NCBI GenBank assembly: GCA_014802345.1
Contig: JAAVCM010000006.1
Span: 20,766 to 57,596, forward strand
DNA: 36,831 nt
From: Bacteroides sp.
Lineage (GTDB): Bacteria; Bacteroidota; Bacteroidia; Bacteroidales; Muribaculaceae
Direction of reading: 5' to 3'
Part shown: positions 1 to 8,372 of the stretch, piece by piece
Numbering within the stretch: the first letter of the stretch is position 1
Layout: every line of letters starts with the position of its first letter
Notes under the pieces: model-generated
Database searches by the model: none
The model's input: only the letters and a program-made list of their open reading frames with translations
Told to the model about the DNA's origin: nothing
Made by a program: the position numbers and the translations under genes

Positions 1-330
1 GTCAATCCGGCCTCAATCCCCCTCAATGTCCTCTCCCCCATTCCCGGGACGCCACTTGAAAACTCCGCACCACTGACCGCAGAGGAAATTCTTCATACAG
101 TGGCTATCTTCCGCTTCGTCCATCCTCACGCCGTGTTGCGTTTCGCCGGAGGACGTGCGCTCATCGACCGCGACACCCAGCGCGAAGCCCTGCGCATAGG
201 CATCAACGGAAGTATCATGGGCGACCTCCTGACCACCGTCGGCTCACAGATTGACGAGGATATAGAAATGATACGCGCGTGTGGCTACAATTTCCACACC
301 CCCTCCACCCTTAATCCGTCTGAAGAATGA
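1..330 (+). CDS. bioB: Biotin synthase BioB, C-terminal part (5' truncated by window edge)
   Basis: The reading frame is open from base 1, so the gene begins outside the window; about 109 C-terminal residues are visible. They read like the end of the radical-SAM barrel of biotin synthase: the strand PLNVLSPIPGTPLEN, then FRFVHPHAVLRFAGGR with the substrate-side arginines, then MGDLLTTVGSQIDEDIEMI near the end. BioB inserts sulfur into dethiobiotin in the cytoplasm. The CxxxCxxC cluster motif lies upstream and cannot be checked. HydE and ThiH share the fold, but the AGGR and GDLLTT blocks favour BioB. The stop codon overlaps the start of the ThiF-like gene (ATGA), so the two are probably translationally coupled. 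Confidence 0.85.
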   Translation, partial: VNPASIPLNVLSPIPGTPLENSAPLTAEEILHTVAIFRFVHPHAVLRFAGGRALIDRDTQREALRIGINGSIMGDLLTTVGSQIDEDIEMIRACGYNFHTPSTLNPSEE

Positions 331-1088
331 ACCGCCCTGCAACCCTGACAAAAGAACAGGCCACACGCTACCGGGGTCACCTCTCGCTCTGCGAAATTGA
401 CCTTGCCGGGCAGCAACGTCTCGCCGCAAGCCGTGTACTCATAGTCGGTGCGGGAGGACTCGGAAGCCCCGTCAGCCTCTATCTCGCCGCTGCCGGAGTC
501 GGGACAATCGGCATACTCGACGCTGACACGGTGAGCCTCAGCAACCTCCAGCGACAGATTATCCACACGACCCCCGATATAGGCCGGCTGAAAGTCGAGT
601 CTGCGGCAGGAAAGATGCGTGCCATCAACCCGGAAGTGACAGTCATTCCCTATCCTGAGCGTCTCACCCCCGACAATGCCGGAGAACTTATGAAGGATTA
701 TGACCTTATCATCGACTGTACTGACAACCTCCCGACGCGTCTGCTCATCAACGACACCTGCATCCGTCTGGGACTTCCGATGGTCTTCGGTGCAGTCTCC
801 CGCTTCTCAGGTCAGGTGTTCACCCATGTCCCCGGAAGTGCCTGCTACCGCTGCATCTTCGACCCGGATTCGGCCTCACCGGATGCCGACATCCCCTGCG
901 CCTTGAACGGCATACTCAACGCGGTCGTTGGTGTCATCGGTTCACTTCAAGCCACCGAAGCACTCAAACTTCTGGTCGGCACAGGCGATGCGCTCGTCAA
1001 CCGCATCCTCACCTTCGATGCCGTCACCATGCAGTTCAACGTCTTTGCTCTCAACCCGATAGAGGACTGTATCTGTCAGCATTGTTAA
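327..1088 (+). CDS. ThiF/MoeB/HesA-family sulfur-carrier adenylyltransferase
   Basis: A 253-residue E1-like enzyme. The nucleotide-binding loop GAGGLGSP is at residues 41-48, the aspartate of LDAD at 65, and the NLQRQ block with its arginine at 73-77. Two zinc-binding pairs are seen: CYRC (173-176) and CQHC near the C-terminus (250-253). A cysteine at 191 just before LNGILNAVVGVIGSLQA is placed like the sulfur-accepting cysteine of ThiF. The family adenylates the C-terminal glycine of a ubiquitin-like sulfur carrier (ThiS or MoaD). No carrier gene or other thiamine or molybdopterin gene is visible, so ThiF, MoeB and a more specialised role cannot be separated. It follows bioB with a 4-base overlap, which ties it to the biotin gene rather than to a complete thi operon. 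Confidence 0.85.
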   Translation: MNRPATLTKEQATRYRGHLSLCEIDLAGQQRLAASRVLIVGAGGLGSPVSLYLAAAGVGTIGILDADTVSLSNLQRQIIHTTPDIGRLKVESAAGKMRAINPEVTVIPYPERLTPDNAGELMKDYDLIIDCTDNLPTRLLINDTCIRLGLPMVFGAVSRFSGQVFTHVPGSACYRCIFDPDSASPDADIPCALNGILNAVVGVIGSLQATEALKLLVGTGDALVNRILTFDAVTMQFNVFALNPIEDCICQHC

Positions 1089-1131
1089 GTATTTTTAACG
1101 ACACTATTACAAGGGATACAGCTTTTATATC

Positions 1132-1139
1132 TACATTTG
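1132..1139 (+). promoter_or_regulatory. Putative -7 box for the MetE-like/DegT pair
   Basis: TACATTTG matches the Bacteroidetes TAnnTTTG element and sits 46 bases before the MetE-like start. No clear TTG is found 19-21 bases upstream, so only the -7 half is supported. Confidence 0.45.
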
Positions 1140-1185
1140 CATCCTGTTTCTAACTATTTGTCTGATTAACTGAATAAACTGTCTT

Positions 1186-2313
1186 ATGACCAATACAAGT
1201 GCCAACAAGCCCCGCGTAGAAATCGTGGGCAGTTTTCTCCCCCCCGAAGAACTTGAGAACTCGCTCAATGAAAAGGTGCGCGGCAACCTCAGCGAGGAGG
1301 CTTACCACGCCGAGGAAGACAAGGTTATCGACCGTCTCATCGACCGTGAGATTGAAGCCGGACTCCGGATTGTGACCGACGGCGAAATCCGCCGCAAAAG
1401 CTGGGCGCGTGATTTCTGGGAGGGCTTCAACGGTATGAGCCGCGAGCGCATCGACACCGGCTCTATCCATCAGGACGAAGTGGTGCGCCACGACCTTCTG
1501 CGCTTCACCGGACGGATTGAATTCAACCCCGAACATCCTTTCTTTGACAAATACACCCACATGGAGGAAATCACTGCCGGACGTGCGGAAGTGCGTCAGA
1601 CCATTCCTTCACCCGGTGAGCTTTATGTGCGGATACTTCTCGGTTCAAACGGCGACATTGCCAAACTCTATGACTCGCCCGAGACCCTCGTTGACGACAT
1701 CGTGGAGGCATACCGGAAGACAATCGAGGAATTCTATCGCCGCGGATGCCGCCATATCCAGTTGGACACCGGTGTCTGGGGGCGCCTGAGCGACCCGGAA
1801 TTTGACCGCCAGCTGCTTCTCGGAGGTGTAGATGCCGACAAAGTGACCGAAACCCTGATTGAACTGATCAACCGTGTGGTCGAGGGTCGTCCCGCTGACC
1901 TCGAAATCACTTTCAGCATCGCCGCCGACGAAACCCGCATCCCCCGCTGGTTCGACGAAAAGGAACTGACACATCTTCACCTGATGCTCGAGAAAATCGA
2001 CGCCGATGCCTTCCTCCTTCCCTTCGCCATCTCGTCGCCTCAGGACATCGACGCTCTCCGATGGCTTCCCGAGGGAAAACGCGCCATCATCGGTATCGTC
2101 GACGGTTCACTCCCCAACCTTGAAAGTGTCCCCGACATCGTGGAGGCAATCCGCGTCGCCTCCCGCTATGTCCCCGTCAGCCTTCTGTCCATCAGCCCGA
2201 CCTGCGGCTTCAAAGTCAGGGACCGTGAGCGTCAGGGACTGAACTACGAAACTCAGTGGACCAAGATAGCCCTTCTGCGCGAAGCGGCCGAACAATTCGC
2301 TCAGGAAGCCTAA
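1186..2313 (+). CDS. MetE/UROD-superfamily protein with degenerate zinc site
   Basis: A 375-residue protein resembling short 'core' MetE-like methyltransferases (YxjG type). Family features seen are VGSFLPP near the N-terminus (14-20), EAGLRIVTDGEIRRKSW (58-73), HIQLDTGVWG (190-199) and a C-terminal SPTCGFK (337-343). In MetE the catalytic zinc is held by His and Cys (HxC), Glu and a late Cys. Here the late Cys is kept (C340), but by position the HxC becomes T242-F-S244 and the Glu site in DAFLLPF becomes Pro279. I infer that the protein no longer activates a thiol with zinc in the classic way, so a methionine-synthase name would be unsafe. The DegT-type aminotransferase starts 5 bases downstream, which suggests a shared pathway on an unknown small molecule. 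Confidence 0.75.
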   Translation: MTNTSANKPRVEIVGSFLPPEELENSLNEKVRGNLSEEAYHAEEDKVIDRLIDREIEAGLRIVTDGEIRRKSWARDFWEGFNGMSRERIDTGSIHQDEVVRHDLLRFTGRIEFNPEHPFFDKYTHMEEITAGRAEVRQTIPSPGELYVRILLGSNGDIAKLYDSPETLVDDIVEAYRKTIEEFYRRGCRHIQLDTGVWGRLSDPEFDRQLLLGGVDADKVTETLIELINRVVEGRPADLEITFSIAADETRIPRWFDEKELTHLHLMLEKIDADAFLLPFAISSPQDIDALRWLPEGKRAIIGIVDGSLPNLESVPDIVEAIRVASRYVPVSLLSISPTCGFKVRDRERQGLNYETQWTKIALLREAAEQFAQEA

Positions 2314-2318
2314 GGACA

Positions 2319-3488
2319 ATGAAAAGCATAAAACTTTGTATGTGCCGCATGAGCGGTGCGGAGCAGAAGTTCATCGACGAGGCGTTTGCCGAGGAGTGGG
2401 TGGTCCCCCTCGGCCCAAACGTCGACGGTTTCGAGGAGGATCTGCGCCGTTTCCTCACCGAAGGTGACCCTGCATCCGAAGGGAAACAGGTCGCCGCCCT
2501 CTCAGCCGGGACAGCCGCCATCCATCTCGCCCTCGTCCTTCTCGGTGTCGGGAAGGATGACGAGGTGATGTGTCAGTCATTCACATTCTCAGCTTCCGCC
2601 AACCCCATCGTCTATCAGGGAGCAACCCCAGTATTCGTCGACAGTGAGCCTGAAAGCTGGAACATGGATCCCGCGCTGCTCGACGAGGCGATTGCCGACC
2701 GCATCGCCAAAACAGGCCGCAAGCCAAAAGCCATCATAGCGGTGGACCTCTACGGTATGCCGGCACGCCTTGACGAAATCTGTGCCGTCGGGCGCAAATG
2801 GGCGATTCCTGTGGTCGAAGATGCCGCCGAAGCACTCGGGTCGGTTTATAAAGGTCATAAATGCGGGACTTACGGTGACTTCGGCATCCTCAGCTTCAAC
2901 GGCAACAAGATGATTACCACCTCAGGAGGCGGCGCGCTCGTCTGTCCCGACGTTGAGGCCAAGAAACGTGCGGTGTTCTTCGCAACGCAGGCACGCGAAC
3001 CCCTCCCATACTATCAGCACAAGCATATCGGCTTCAACTACCGCCTGAGCAACATCAGTGCCGGCATCGGGCGCGGACAGATGACCGTGCTTGAAAAATA
3101 TATCGCCCACCACCGCCGCCTCGCCGCTCTCTATGAGGAGCTGTTTGCCGCTGTCCCCGGTGTCACCTATCACTCCAACCCGACTCCCGATTCCGACAGT
3201 AACTACTGGCTCTCGACCATAGAGATTGACCCCGCCACGGGGTGCAGTCCCGATGACCTGCGCCTTCATTTTGCTGCGCTTAACGTCGAGACGCGCCTTC
3301 TGTGGAAACCGATGCACCTCCAGCCGGTCTATGCCGACGCACCCGCATACGTCAACGGAGTCAGCGAACACCTCTTCGGCCGCGGACTCTGCATACCCTC
3401 CGGCCCTTGGGTCACGGAGGAGGACGTTAGGATGATTGTAAGGGAAACCGCCTATCTGATTTCTTCCCAGTCAGCATCGCTGACCTGA
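2319..3488 (+). CDS. DegT/DnrJ/EryC1-family PLP aminotransferase
   Basis: 389 residues from the ATG five bases after the preceding stop; the open frame extends further upstream, but that part overlaps the MetE-like gene. The fold-type I aminotransferase pattern is clear: LSAGTAAIHLAL (61-72) for phosphate binding, VVEDAAEALG (165-174) with the aspartate that contacts the pyridine nitrogen, and SFNGNKMITTSGGG (192-205) with Lys197 as the likely Schiff-base lysine. The family aminates keto-sugars, often on UDP- or dTDP-sugars, for surface glycans, and the closest feel is PglE/bacillosamine-type. No nucleotide-sugar dehydratase is nearby, so the substrate is unknown. Its 3' end overlaps the convergent DUF4834 gene by 37 bases. 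Confidence 0.85.
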   Translation: MKSIKLCMCRMSGAEQKFIDEAFAEEWVVPLGPNVDGFEEDLRRFLTEGDPASEGKQVAALSAGTAAIHLALVLLGVGKDDEVMCQSFTFSASANPIVYQGATPVFVDSEPESWNMDPALLDEAIADRIAKTGRKPKAIIAVDLYGMPARLDEICAVGRKWAIPVVEDAAEALGSVYKGHKCGTYGDFGILSFNGNKMITTSGGGALVCPDVEAKKRAVFFATQAREPLPYYQHKHIGFNYRLSNISAGIGRGQMTVLEKYIAHHRRLAALYEELFAAVPGVTYHSNPTPDSDSNYWLSTIEIDPATGCSPDDLRLHFAALNVETRLLWKPMHLQPVYADAPAYVNGVSEHLFGRGLCIPSGPWVTEEDVRMIVRETAYLISSQSASLT

Positions 3489-3826
3489 GGTTCACGCGGC
3501 GTGTACTTCGGATCGGAGCTTGACGTGTAACGATACTCGGTCGTCACTTCTATTTCTTCAAACTCTATATATTCTCCCTCATCGCGGGAGAATATTTTTT
3601 TCTTCCTACCCTGCTTGTAGCGCGGGGGAGCGTTGCGTTGCCCCGCACTGCTGGCGTAGGACGAACCGAAAGGATTGCCGGAAGCCGCGCCTGTGCCTCC
3701 GCCGAAAGCCTGATTGAACATATCGTTCACCTTCTGCTGATACTTGCGGCGCGCATAGTTCATCAGCAGCGGCTTCAGAAGAAGCCACAGAAGGTAGAGT
3801 ATGATGAGGGTGATTATAAAGGTCAT
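3452..3826 (-). CDS. DUF4834-like small membrane protein
   Basis: 124 residues with one N-terminal membrane helix (about 3-20, FIITLIILYLLWLLLKPL) followed by a basic, glycine-rich, low-complexity cytoplasmic tail. A short acidic stretch (EYIEFEEIEV) and a proline-containing end follow. This architecture matches Bacteroidetes DUF4834 proteins, which have no established function. It lies downstream of pssA and psd on the same strand, 82 bases after pssA, so it is probably the third gene of that lipid operon. Its 3' end runs into the last 37 bases of the opposing aminotransferase gene. Confidence 0.65.
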   Translation of the reverse strand: MTFIITLIILYLLWLLLKPLLMNYARRKYQQKVNDMFNQAFGGGTGAASGNPFGSSYASSAGQRNAPPRYKQGRKKKIFSRDEGEYIEFEEIEVTTEYRYTSSSDPKYTPREPQVSDADWEEIR

Positions 3827-3908
3827 GTCAACTTAACAAATTAATGGCACCGATGGATTAGATAAAGTGTGTGGATTCTGCGGAGTGGAAGGTTCCGAGT
3901 ACCGCCGC

Positions 3909-4616
3909 TTATGCCTCCACAGCAGTCTTTCTGCCGAAAAGCGAGATAAGGATATAGAGGATTATCGTCCATGCCAGTCCAGACACACCTTCGGTCAGCA
4001 CGAAAAGCACGGCTGCCGCGAGAATGACGTAGCGCCTTACGTTTTCACGCCACGAAAGATTGGCAAATTTCAGCGAGAACATCTTCAATTCGCTCACCAT
4101 CAGCAGTGAGACGGCGAGGATAAGGATGACCATGGCGATATTGCCGGGATAGGCGTGCGAGTCAATCCACGCCAGAGTGCCTATCCAGAAGATTGCATTG
4201 GCGGGAATGGGAAGGCCGATGAATGAAGTGGTCTGGCGGGTATCGACATTGAATTTTGCCAGACGGAGCGCACCCATGACGGCAATCAGCAGTGCGGACG
4301 CACTCACCCACAGCGGGGCGCCGTAGGTGCGCATGACGTTCATCACCAGAAACGCCGGCGCAAGCCCGAAGCTCACGAGGTCACTGAGCGAATCAAGTTC
4401 CTTGCCTAAGGGTGAATAGGCGTGAAGCAGACGCGCCGAAAATCCGTCGCAGAAATCGAACACCGAAGCCGCACCGATGAAGATGAAGGCCCACGTCATA
4501 GCCGGGAGTGAACCAATTTCAATGTCGAGATTAAAAGCGAAAAACACCGCCACACATCCCGAGAGGAGGTTGAGGCAGGTGATGGTGTTGGGAATAAAGG
4601 ATGTGAGTGATTTCAA
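3909..4616 (-). CDS. pssA: CDP-diacylglycerol-serine O-phosphatidyltransferase
   Basis: A 235-residue integral membrane enzyme that makes phosphatidylserine from CDP-diacylglycerol and serine. The CDP-alcohol phosphatidyltransferase signature is complete: Asp54, Asp57-Gly58, Ala61-Arg62, Gly71, Asp75 and Asp79 in the spacing DxxDGxxARx8GxxxDxxxD. Several hydrophobic helices surround it. It lies 23 bases downstream of psd, so the product and consumer of phosphatidylserine are made together. The serine-specific assignment rests on this pairing and on overall resemblance to Bacteroidetes PssA. Confidence 0.93.
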   Translation of the reverse strand: MKSLTSFIPNTITCLNLLSGCVAVFFAFNLDIEIGSLPAMTWAFIFIGAASVFDFCDGFSARLLHAYSPLGKELDSLSDLVSFGLAPAFLVMNVMRTYGAPLWVSASALLIAVMGALRLAKFNVDTRQTTSFIGLPIPANAIFWIGTLAWIDSHAYPGNIAMVILILAVSLLMVSELKMFSLKFANLSWRENVRRYVILAAAVLFVLTEGVSGLAWTIILYILISLFGRKTAVEA

Positions 4617-4639
4617 TTGATGATTCTATTTCTTATAGG

Positions 4640-5311
4640 TTAGCTCTCGCGCAGACGGGCCACCTCGGTCACGCCGCCGGTGGTCTTGTCGCCGATTTTC
4701 ACATAGATTTCAGCATCAAGCGGGAGATAGAGGTCCACACGCGAGCCGAATTTTATGAAGCCAAGATGGTCTTCGATGTTAGCGGGAGTCCCGGGTTCAG
4801 CGTAGGTCACGATGCGGCGCGCCACCGCACCGGCAATCTGACGCGCCAATATTTCCTGCCCGTTTGTAGCGCGCATAAGTATTGTCGAACGCTCGTTCTC
4901 GACACTCGCTTTCGGCAGATAGGCACTCAGGAAGCGGCCATTGTGATGACGCACCATCAGCACCTCGCCGTCGACCGGAAACCAGTTGGCGTGGACGTTG
5001 AACACCGACATGAACACCGACAGCATCCTGACTCTCCGGCGCAGCACCTCGGGTTCAAACACTTCTTCAAGCGCGACGACAGTGCCGTCGACCGAACTGA
5101 CCACTACATTGTGGCGATTTCCCTTGAATGTACGCCGGGGTGAACGGAAAAAGTTAATTATCAGAAGATAAAGCACGCCTGAAATAGTCGAAAAGACAAT
5201 TGGTATCACAGCCGGACGAATGAACATCCATGCCGAAAGATTGATGACAATCATTATCAGCAGGAGTACAATGAGTATGTTCGTACCTTCTCGATGGATT
5301 TTGACTTTCAT
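4640..5311 (-). CDS. psd: Phosphatidylserine decarboxylase (pyruvoyl type)
   Basis: 223 residues from the ATG giving MKVKIHREGT, the usual start of the family. A longer frame reaches a TTG at 5407, but that codon overlaps the promoter and its extension is not family-like. Two N-terminal membrane segments (about 12-30 and 33-52) are followed by FFRSPRR and the catalytic domain. The self-cleavage site is the Gly189-Ser190 pair in KFGSRVDLYLP; cleavage would leave a pyruvoyl group on the short alpha chain. This is the short GSR-type Psd found in Bacteroidetes and alphaproteobacteria. It converts phosphatidylserine to phosphatidylethanolamine at the inner membrane. First gene of the psd-pssA-DUF4834 operon. 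Confidence 0.93.
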   Translation of the reverse strand: MKVKIHREGTNILIVLLLIMIVINLSAWMFIRPAVIPIVFSTISGVLYLLIINFFRSPRRTFKGNRHNVVVSSVDGTVVALEEVFEPEVLRRRVRMLSVFMSVFNVHANWFPVDGEVLMVRHHNGRFLSAYLPKASVENERSTILMRATNGQEILARQIAGAVARRIVTYAEPGTPANIEDHLGFIKFGSRVDLYLPLDAEIYVKIGDKTTGGVTEVARLRES

Positions 5312-5404
5312 TAGACTATGGTTCAGCGGATGCCTGAGGGCCTCCTCGTTATCTTCTCCGGAGGATGGCTCCCTGATTAAAAAATGGGGTGTTAACTTAA
5401 TTTG

Positions 5405-5435
5405 CAAAATTAGTCAAAGTTTTCAACTTATCAAA
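5405..5435 (-). promoter_or_regulatory. Promoter of the psd operon
   Basis: On the minus strand TTTG (5435-5432) is followed after 19 bases by TAATTTTG (5412-5405), a full match to the Bacteroidetes -33/-7 pattern. Transcription would start near 5398, leaving a leader of about 87 bases before the psd ATG. Confidence 0.7.
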
Positions 5436-5829
5436 CTTTACCGTGAAAAAAAAGCCTCCAAAGATTTATTACAGGGCATTAAAGTTAAGCAAATTTAACT
5501 CTGTAATAAGCATTTTATACCACTTTTTTGGCTAATTTTGCCACTGATATTTAGGTTTAATCATTACTGATGTTCGTCGAACCATCAGTTTTCACCTGAA
5601 ACCTGACCTAATACTCCATCATTATTCACCTACCTAATCAATAACCATTTCCAACTCTAACGACCAGTCTCCCCTCCCCTCAACTCCGCAAGTTTAAGGT
5701 GTTATTGAATCCATGCGCTTGAAAATACCATACCTCACACCTTAATACTTACACCAGAAATACCGATTCCCTTAGTATACTCTCTAATCACCCCGAGCTT
5801 CAATGGAGGTTGCGAAGCGTTCTTAACTC
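5436..5829 (+). other. Divergent intergenic region upstream of the PAP2 gene
   Basis: No gene is seen in this stretch. A -7-like TAATTTTG lies at 5533-5540 on the plus strand without a good -33 partner; if used, it would give the PAP2 gene a leader of more than 280 bases. A hairpin at 5567-5588 (stem CTGATG/CATCAG with three further pairs after one bulged base) is followed by TTTT and could be a weak terminator or attenuator. The rest is simple and C/T-rich with no other structure I can support. Confidence 0.35.
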
Positions 5830-6474
5830 ATGGATTTAACTTCTCTCTTTGACACAGTGTTCACCACCCTACACCAGTGTGATGCGTGGCTGCTTCTGAA
5901 AATCAACGGACTCCACACTGATTTCTGGGATCCCGTGATGATGTTCCTCACCAACAAGTACACATGGATTCCCTTCTATGGCCTCATCTTCTTCCTCGTC
6001 TGGCGACGCTACGGAGCGGTGACCGCCCTGATGGTCCTGCTCGGCGCACTTATGGCGGTAGGCTTTGCCGACTACCTGTGTGCCTCCGTCCTGCGCCCCA
6101 TTTTCGCGCGTCCGCGCCCTTCCAATCCCATGAGCGAAATATCCGAACTGCTCCATCTGGTCAATTCCTATCGCGGCGGGCGCTACGGCTTCCCATCCTG
6201 CCACGGAGCCAATTCCTTCGCCTTCCTCTCGTTCATGACCGTGTTCCTGCGCCCGAAGTGGACGGCACTCATCATAACGCTCTGGATCTGGGCCTTCATA
6301 AATTGCTTTTCAAGAATGTATCTCGGTGTCCACTATCCCGGCGACATACTTGTCGGTGCATTCATCGGTTCGCTGATAGGCGTAGCCGTAGGGCGCATAC
6401 TGCTTTTCGTCCGCCGTCCGTCGTGGATAGCAGGGCTTTCTATGAGTAGAACCGCTTCCTCACAGCCCGGCTGA
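5830..6474 (+). CDS. PAP2-family membrane phosphatase
   Basis: 214 residues with about five or six membrane helices. The three acid-phosphatase motifs are present: RPRP after LRPIFA (89-97), PSCH at 122-125 with the catalytic His125 (Cys replaces the usual Gly of PSGH), and SRMYLGVHYPGD at 161-172 with Arg162, His168 and Asp172. Members remove phosphate from undecaprenyl pyrophosphate, phosphatidic acid or phosphatidylglycerol phosphate at the outer face of the inner membrane. The position beside psd/pssA hints at a lipid substrate, but the family cannot be resolved further from sequence. The last 35 bases overlap the 3' end of the convergent permease gene. Confidence 0.88.
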   Translation: MDLTSLFDTVFTTLHQCDAWLLLKINGLHTDFWDPVMMFLTNKYTWIPFYGLIFFLVWRRYGAVTALMVLLGALMAVGFADYLCASVLRPIFARPRPSNPMSEISELLHLVNSYRGGRYGFPSCHGANSFAFLSFMTVFLRPKWTALIITLWIWAFINCFSRMYLGVHYPGDILVGAFIGSLIGVAVGRILLFVRRPSWIAGLSMSRTASSQPG

Positions 6475-7639
6475 CCGCAATAAGATTGCCGAGGGTGATG
6501 ACAGCCATAATCCCGAGACCGACAGCCATCGTGAACCAAGGCGACGTTGGCTCGACTCCGAGAGTCGACAGCGGTTGGCTCCAATAGGCAGAAACTCCTG
6601 TCATCACTCCGATAGCCAGCAGTATGACGGCTACATTCACCATGATTATGATGCGGTGATAGTAGCGCGACACCTGTGCGGGCGAGTAGCCGAGCTGCAT
6701 GAGCTGACGGATTTTGTCGCTGTTTTTCTGTAAAAGCAGATAGATGCTGAGAAGCAGGATGAAAAATGCGAGAAGGCTGATGACAAGCCCGACACCCACC
6801 ACGATTGACGTGACAAGCGAAAGGAAATAGGCTGCCTTGCCGTTGGCTGCACGGTCGCCCGCCGCCTCATAGCCCATCTCGTCGAGATAGGCCTCCACCT
6901 GCGGGTCGCCCGGCTTGTCAAGCATCACTATCAGACGCGACGGCGCACCTGTGGCAGAGCCGGAAAATTCGTTGTTGGCCCACTCCATGAACTCCTCGGG
7001 AACAGCGATGGTGTTGAGGCGCGACGAAAAGCCCACTATACGCGCGTTGACCCACTGCTGACGGCCGTTGCCGCTCAGTGACAGTTGCAGTGGAACCATC
7101 CCGATGACCTCCTCCGACACCTGAGGCATACCTCTTGATGTCGCAAATCCGAAATTGTAGAGCGAAAGATAATCCTTTGAAATTATTACCGGGACAAAGT
7201 CTGACCTACCCGGTTCATATCCCCACCCTTTCGGCGAAACATCAAAAAAATCGTCGGGGATAGCTTCGAGAAAGAGGTCCGACCCCATTGAGCTCCCTCC
7301 GATGTTGACCTTGGCATAGACATTGAAAGCGGCGGAACTGAAACGCCCCACCTTCTTTGCCCACGGACGTGAAGCGATGTCGGCAATCTCCTCCTCGCTG
7401 AACGTAGTCGAACCGTCACCGCCGAGAAACGAACCGAGTCCGTTGACCTTCTTGGATATTACCATGTAATCCTTCGAGATGAACGAATCCTCGTCATCCC
7501 ACACCGTGGTCACGTCGCGGTAAAACTGTATCGCCGTCAGCACTATCGCCAGCCCGACAAGGTTGGCAAGGGCATAACCGGCAATCTGACCTCCACTTAT
7601 GTTGCGCCGAAGCAAGCGCCATACAATATTTTTCGCCAT
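6440..7639 (-). CDS. FtsX/MacB-like ABC transporter permease
   Basis: 399 residues. One N-terminal membrane helix (about 20-38) is followed by a large periplasmic domain (about 45-270) and three C-terminal helices (about 274-303, 325-346, 364-390). That is the four-helix layout of FtsX-like permeases, which transmit ATPase movement to periplasmic substrates and do not form a classic channel. Between helices 2 and 3 is the usual cytoplasmic segment KIRQLMQLGYSPAQVSRYYH. It lies 70 bases downstream of the ABC ATPase gene, which itself overlaps a lipoprotein gene, so the three genes form one operon. The substrate is unknown; lipoprotein release or envelope stress roles are possible. Confidence 0.8.
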   Translation of the reverse strand: MAKNIVWRLLRRNISGGQIAGYALANLVGLAIVLTAIQFYRDVTTVWDDEDSFISKDYMVISKKVNGLGSFLGGDGSTTFSEEEIADIASRPWAKKVGRFSSAAFNVYAKVNIGGSSMGSDLFLEAIPDDFFDVSPKGWGYEPGRSDFVPVIISKDYLSLYNFGFATSRGMPQVSEEVIGMVPLQLSLSGNGRQQWVNARIVGFSSRLNTIAVPEEFMEWANNEFSGSATGAPSRLIVMLDKPGDPQVEAYLDEMGYEAAGDRAANGKAAYFLSLVTSIVVGVGLVISLLAFFILLLSIYLLLQKNSDKIRQLMQLGYSPAQVSRYYHRIIIMVNVAVILLAIGVMTGVSAYWSQPLSTLGVEPTSPWFTMAVGLGIMAVITLGNLIAVSRAVRKRFYS

Positions 7640-7709
7640 TCAGTCGAATCAGAATCTGTAAGAAAACTTTTAAGAGGGGGGTATAATAACCAGACATCCT
7701 CTAAATATC

Positions 7710-8372
7710 TCAGAGCCTCAGCAACTCATAGTCGGGCAGCATAATCTTGTTGCCGACCGAAGTTGCTATGATGCCTCCACCACACCAGCGTGCCTCCCCG
7801 TCAATCAGCGCGGCGACACACTCGTTGTTGCGTTGGTCAAGATGGCTCACAGGCTCGTCGATAAGCAGGAAATCGAAGGGCTGACACAGGGCGCGCACTA
7901 TTGCGACACGCTGCTGCTGCCCGACCGACAGCCGGCCGGCAGGCTCTCCGGCCTTATGGTCGATTTCAAGTCGTTCAAGCATCCTGTGGATTTCATCGGA
8001 GCTCTTGTAGGAAGTGAGGCGGTTTTTGATTTCGATATTCTCCATCACCGTAAGTTCGGGAAACAGCCCCATTTCCTGAGGGAGATAGGCAAGGCTCGTC
8101 TTCCGGAGTTCACACCAGCGGCTGACGGTAAAGTGCCTTATGTCGGAACGGTCAAACAGAATCTCGCCGTCATAGTCGTGGCGTGTGCCGTAGAGATAGG
8201 CGCAGAGCGACGATTTGCCCGTGCCGCTCTCCGCCTCTATCAGATAGTAGTTTCCACGGAAAAAGACGACCTTATCCTCCATCCATATCTCCGAGCCGCT
8301 CACCGGCAGCTCGTCACTGCTCCCCCGGAACACCTGCGGGAGCACCTTCTGTAAGATTATCTCCCCTATCAT
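7710..8372 (-). CDS. ABC transporter ATP-binding protein with altered H-loop
   Basis: 220 residues. Walker A is AESGTGKSS with Lys53, the signature is LSVGQQQR (148-155), Walker B is FDFLLIDEP (166-174) and the D-loop is SHLD (176-179). The switch histidine expected after IIAT is missing: the sequence is GIIATSVGNK, with Ser205 in that place. The loss of this histidine usually weakens hydrolysis, so this ATPase may be slow, or a nearby residue may stand in. The start ATG overlaps the stop of the upstream lipoprotein gene (ATGA). It is the natural partner of the FtsX-like permease that follows. Confidence 0.88.
   Translation of the reverse strand: MIGEIILQKVLPQVFRGSSDELPVSGSEIWMEDKVVFFRGNYYLIEAESGTGKSSLCAYLYGTRHDYDGEILFDRSDIRHFTVSRWCELRKTSLAYLPQEMGLFPELTVMENIEIKNRLTSYKSSDEIHRMLERLEIDHKAGEPAGRLSVGQQQRVAIVRALCQPFDFLLIDEPVSHLDQRNNECVAALIDGEARWCGGGIIATSVGNKIMLPDYELLRL

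Noticed and set aside
1186-2313. Calling this gene metE (methionine synthase)
   Set aside because: The zinc ligands needed for the reaction are not present at the expected positions and the protein lacks the N-terminal half of MetE.
4607-5143. Plus-strand ORF (178 residues) opposite psd
   Set aside because: Psd is certain from its cleavage site and length; the opposite frame has biased, motif-free composition.
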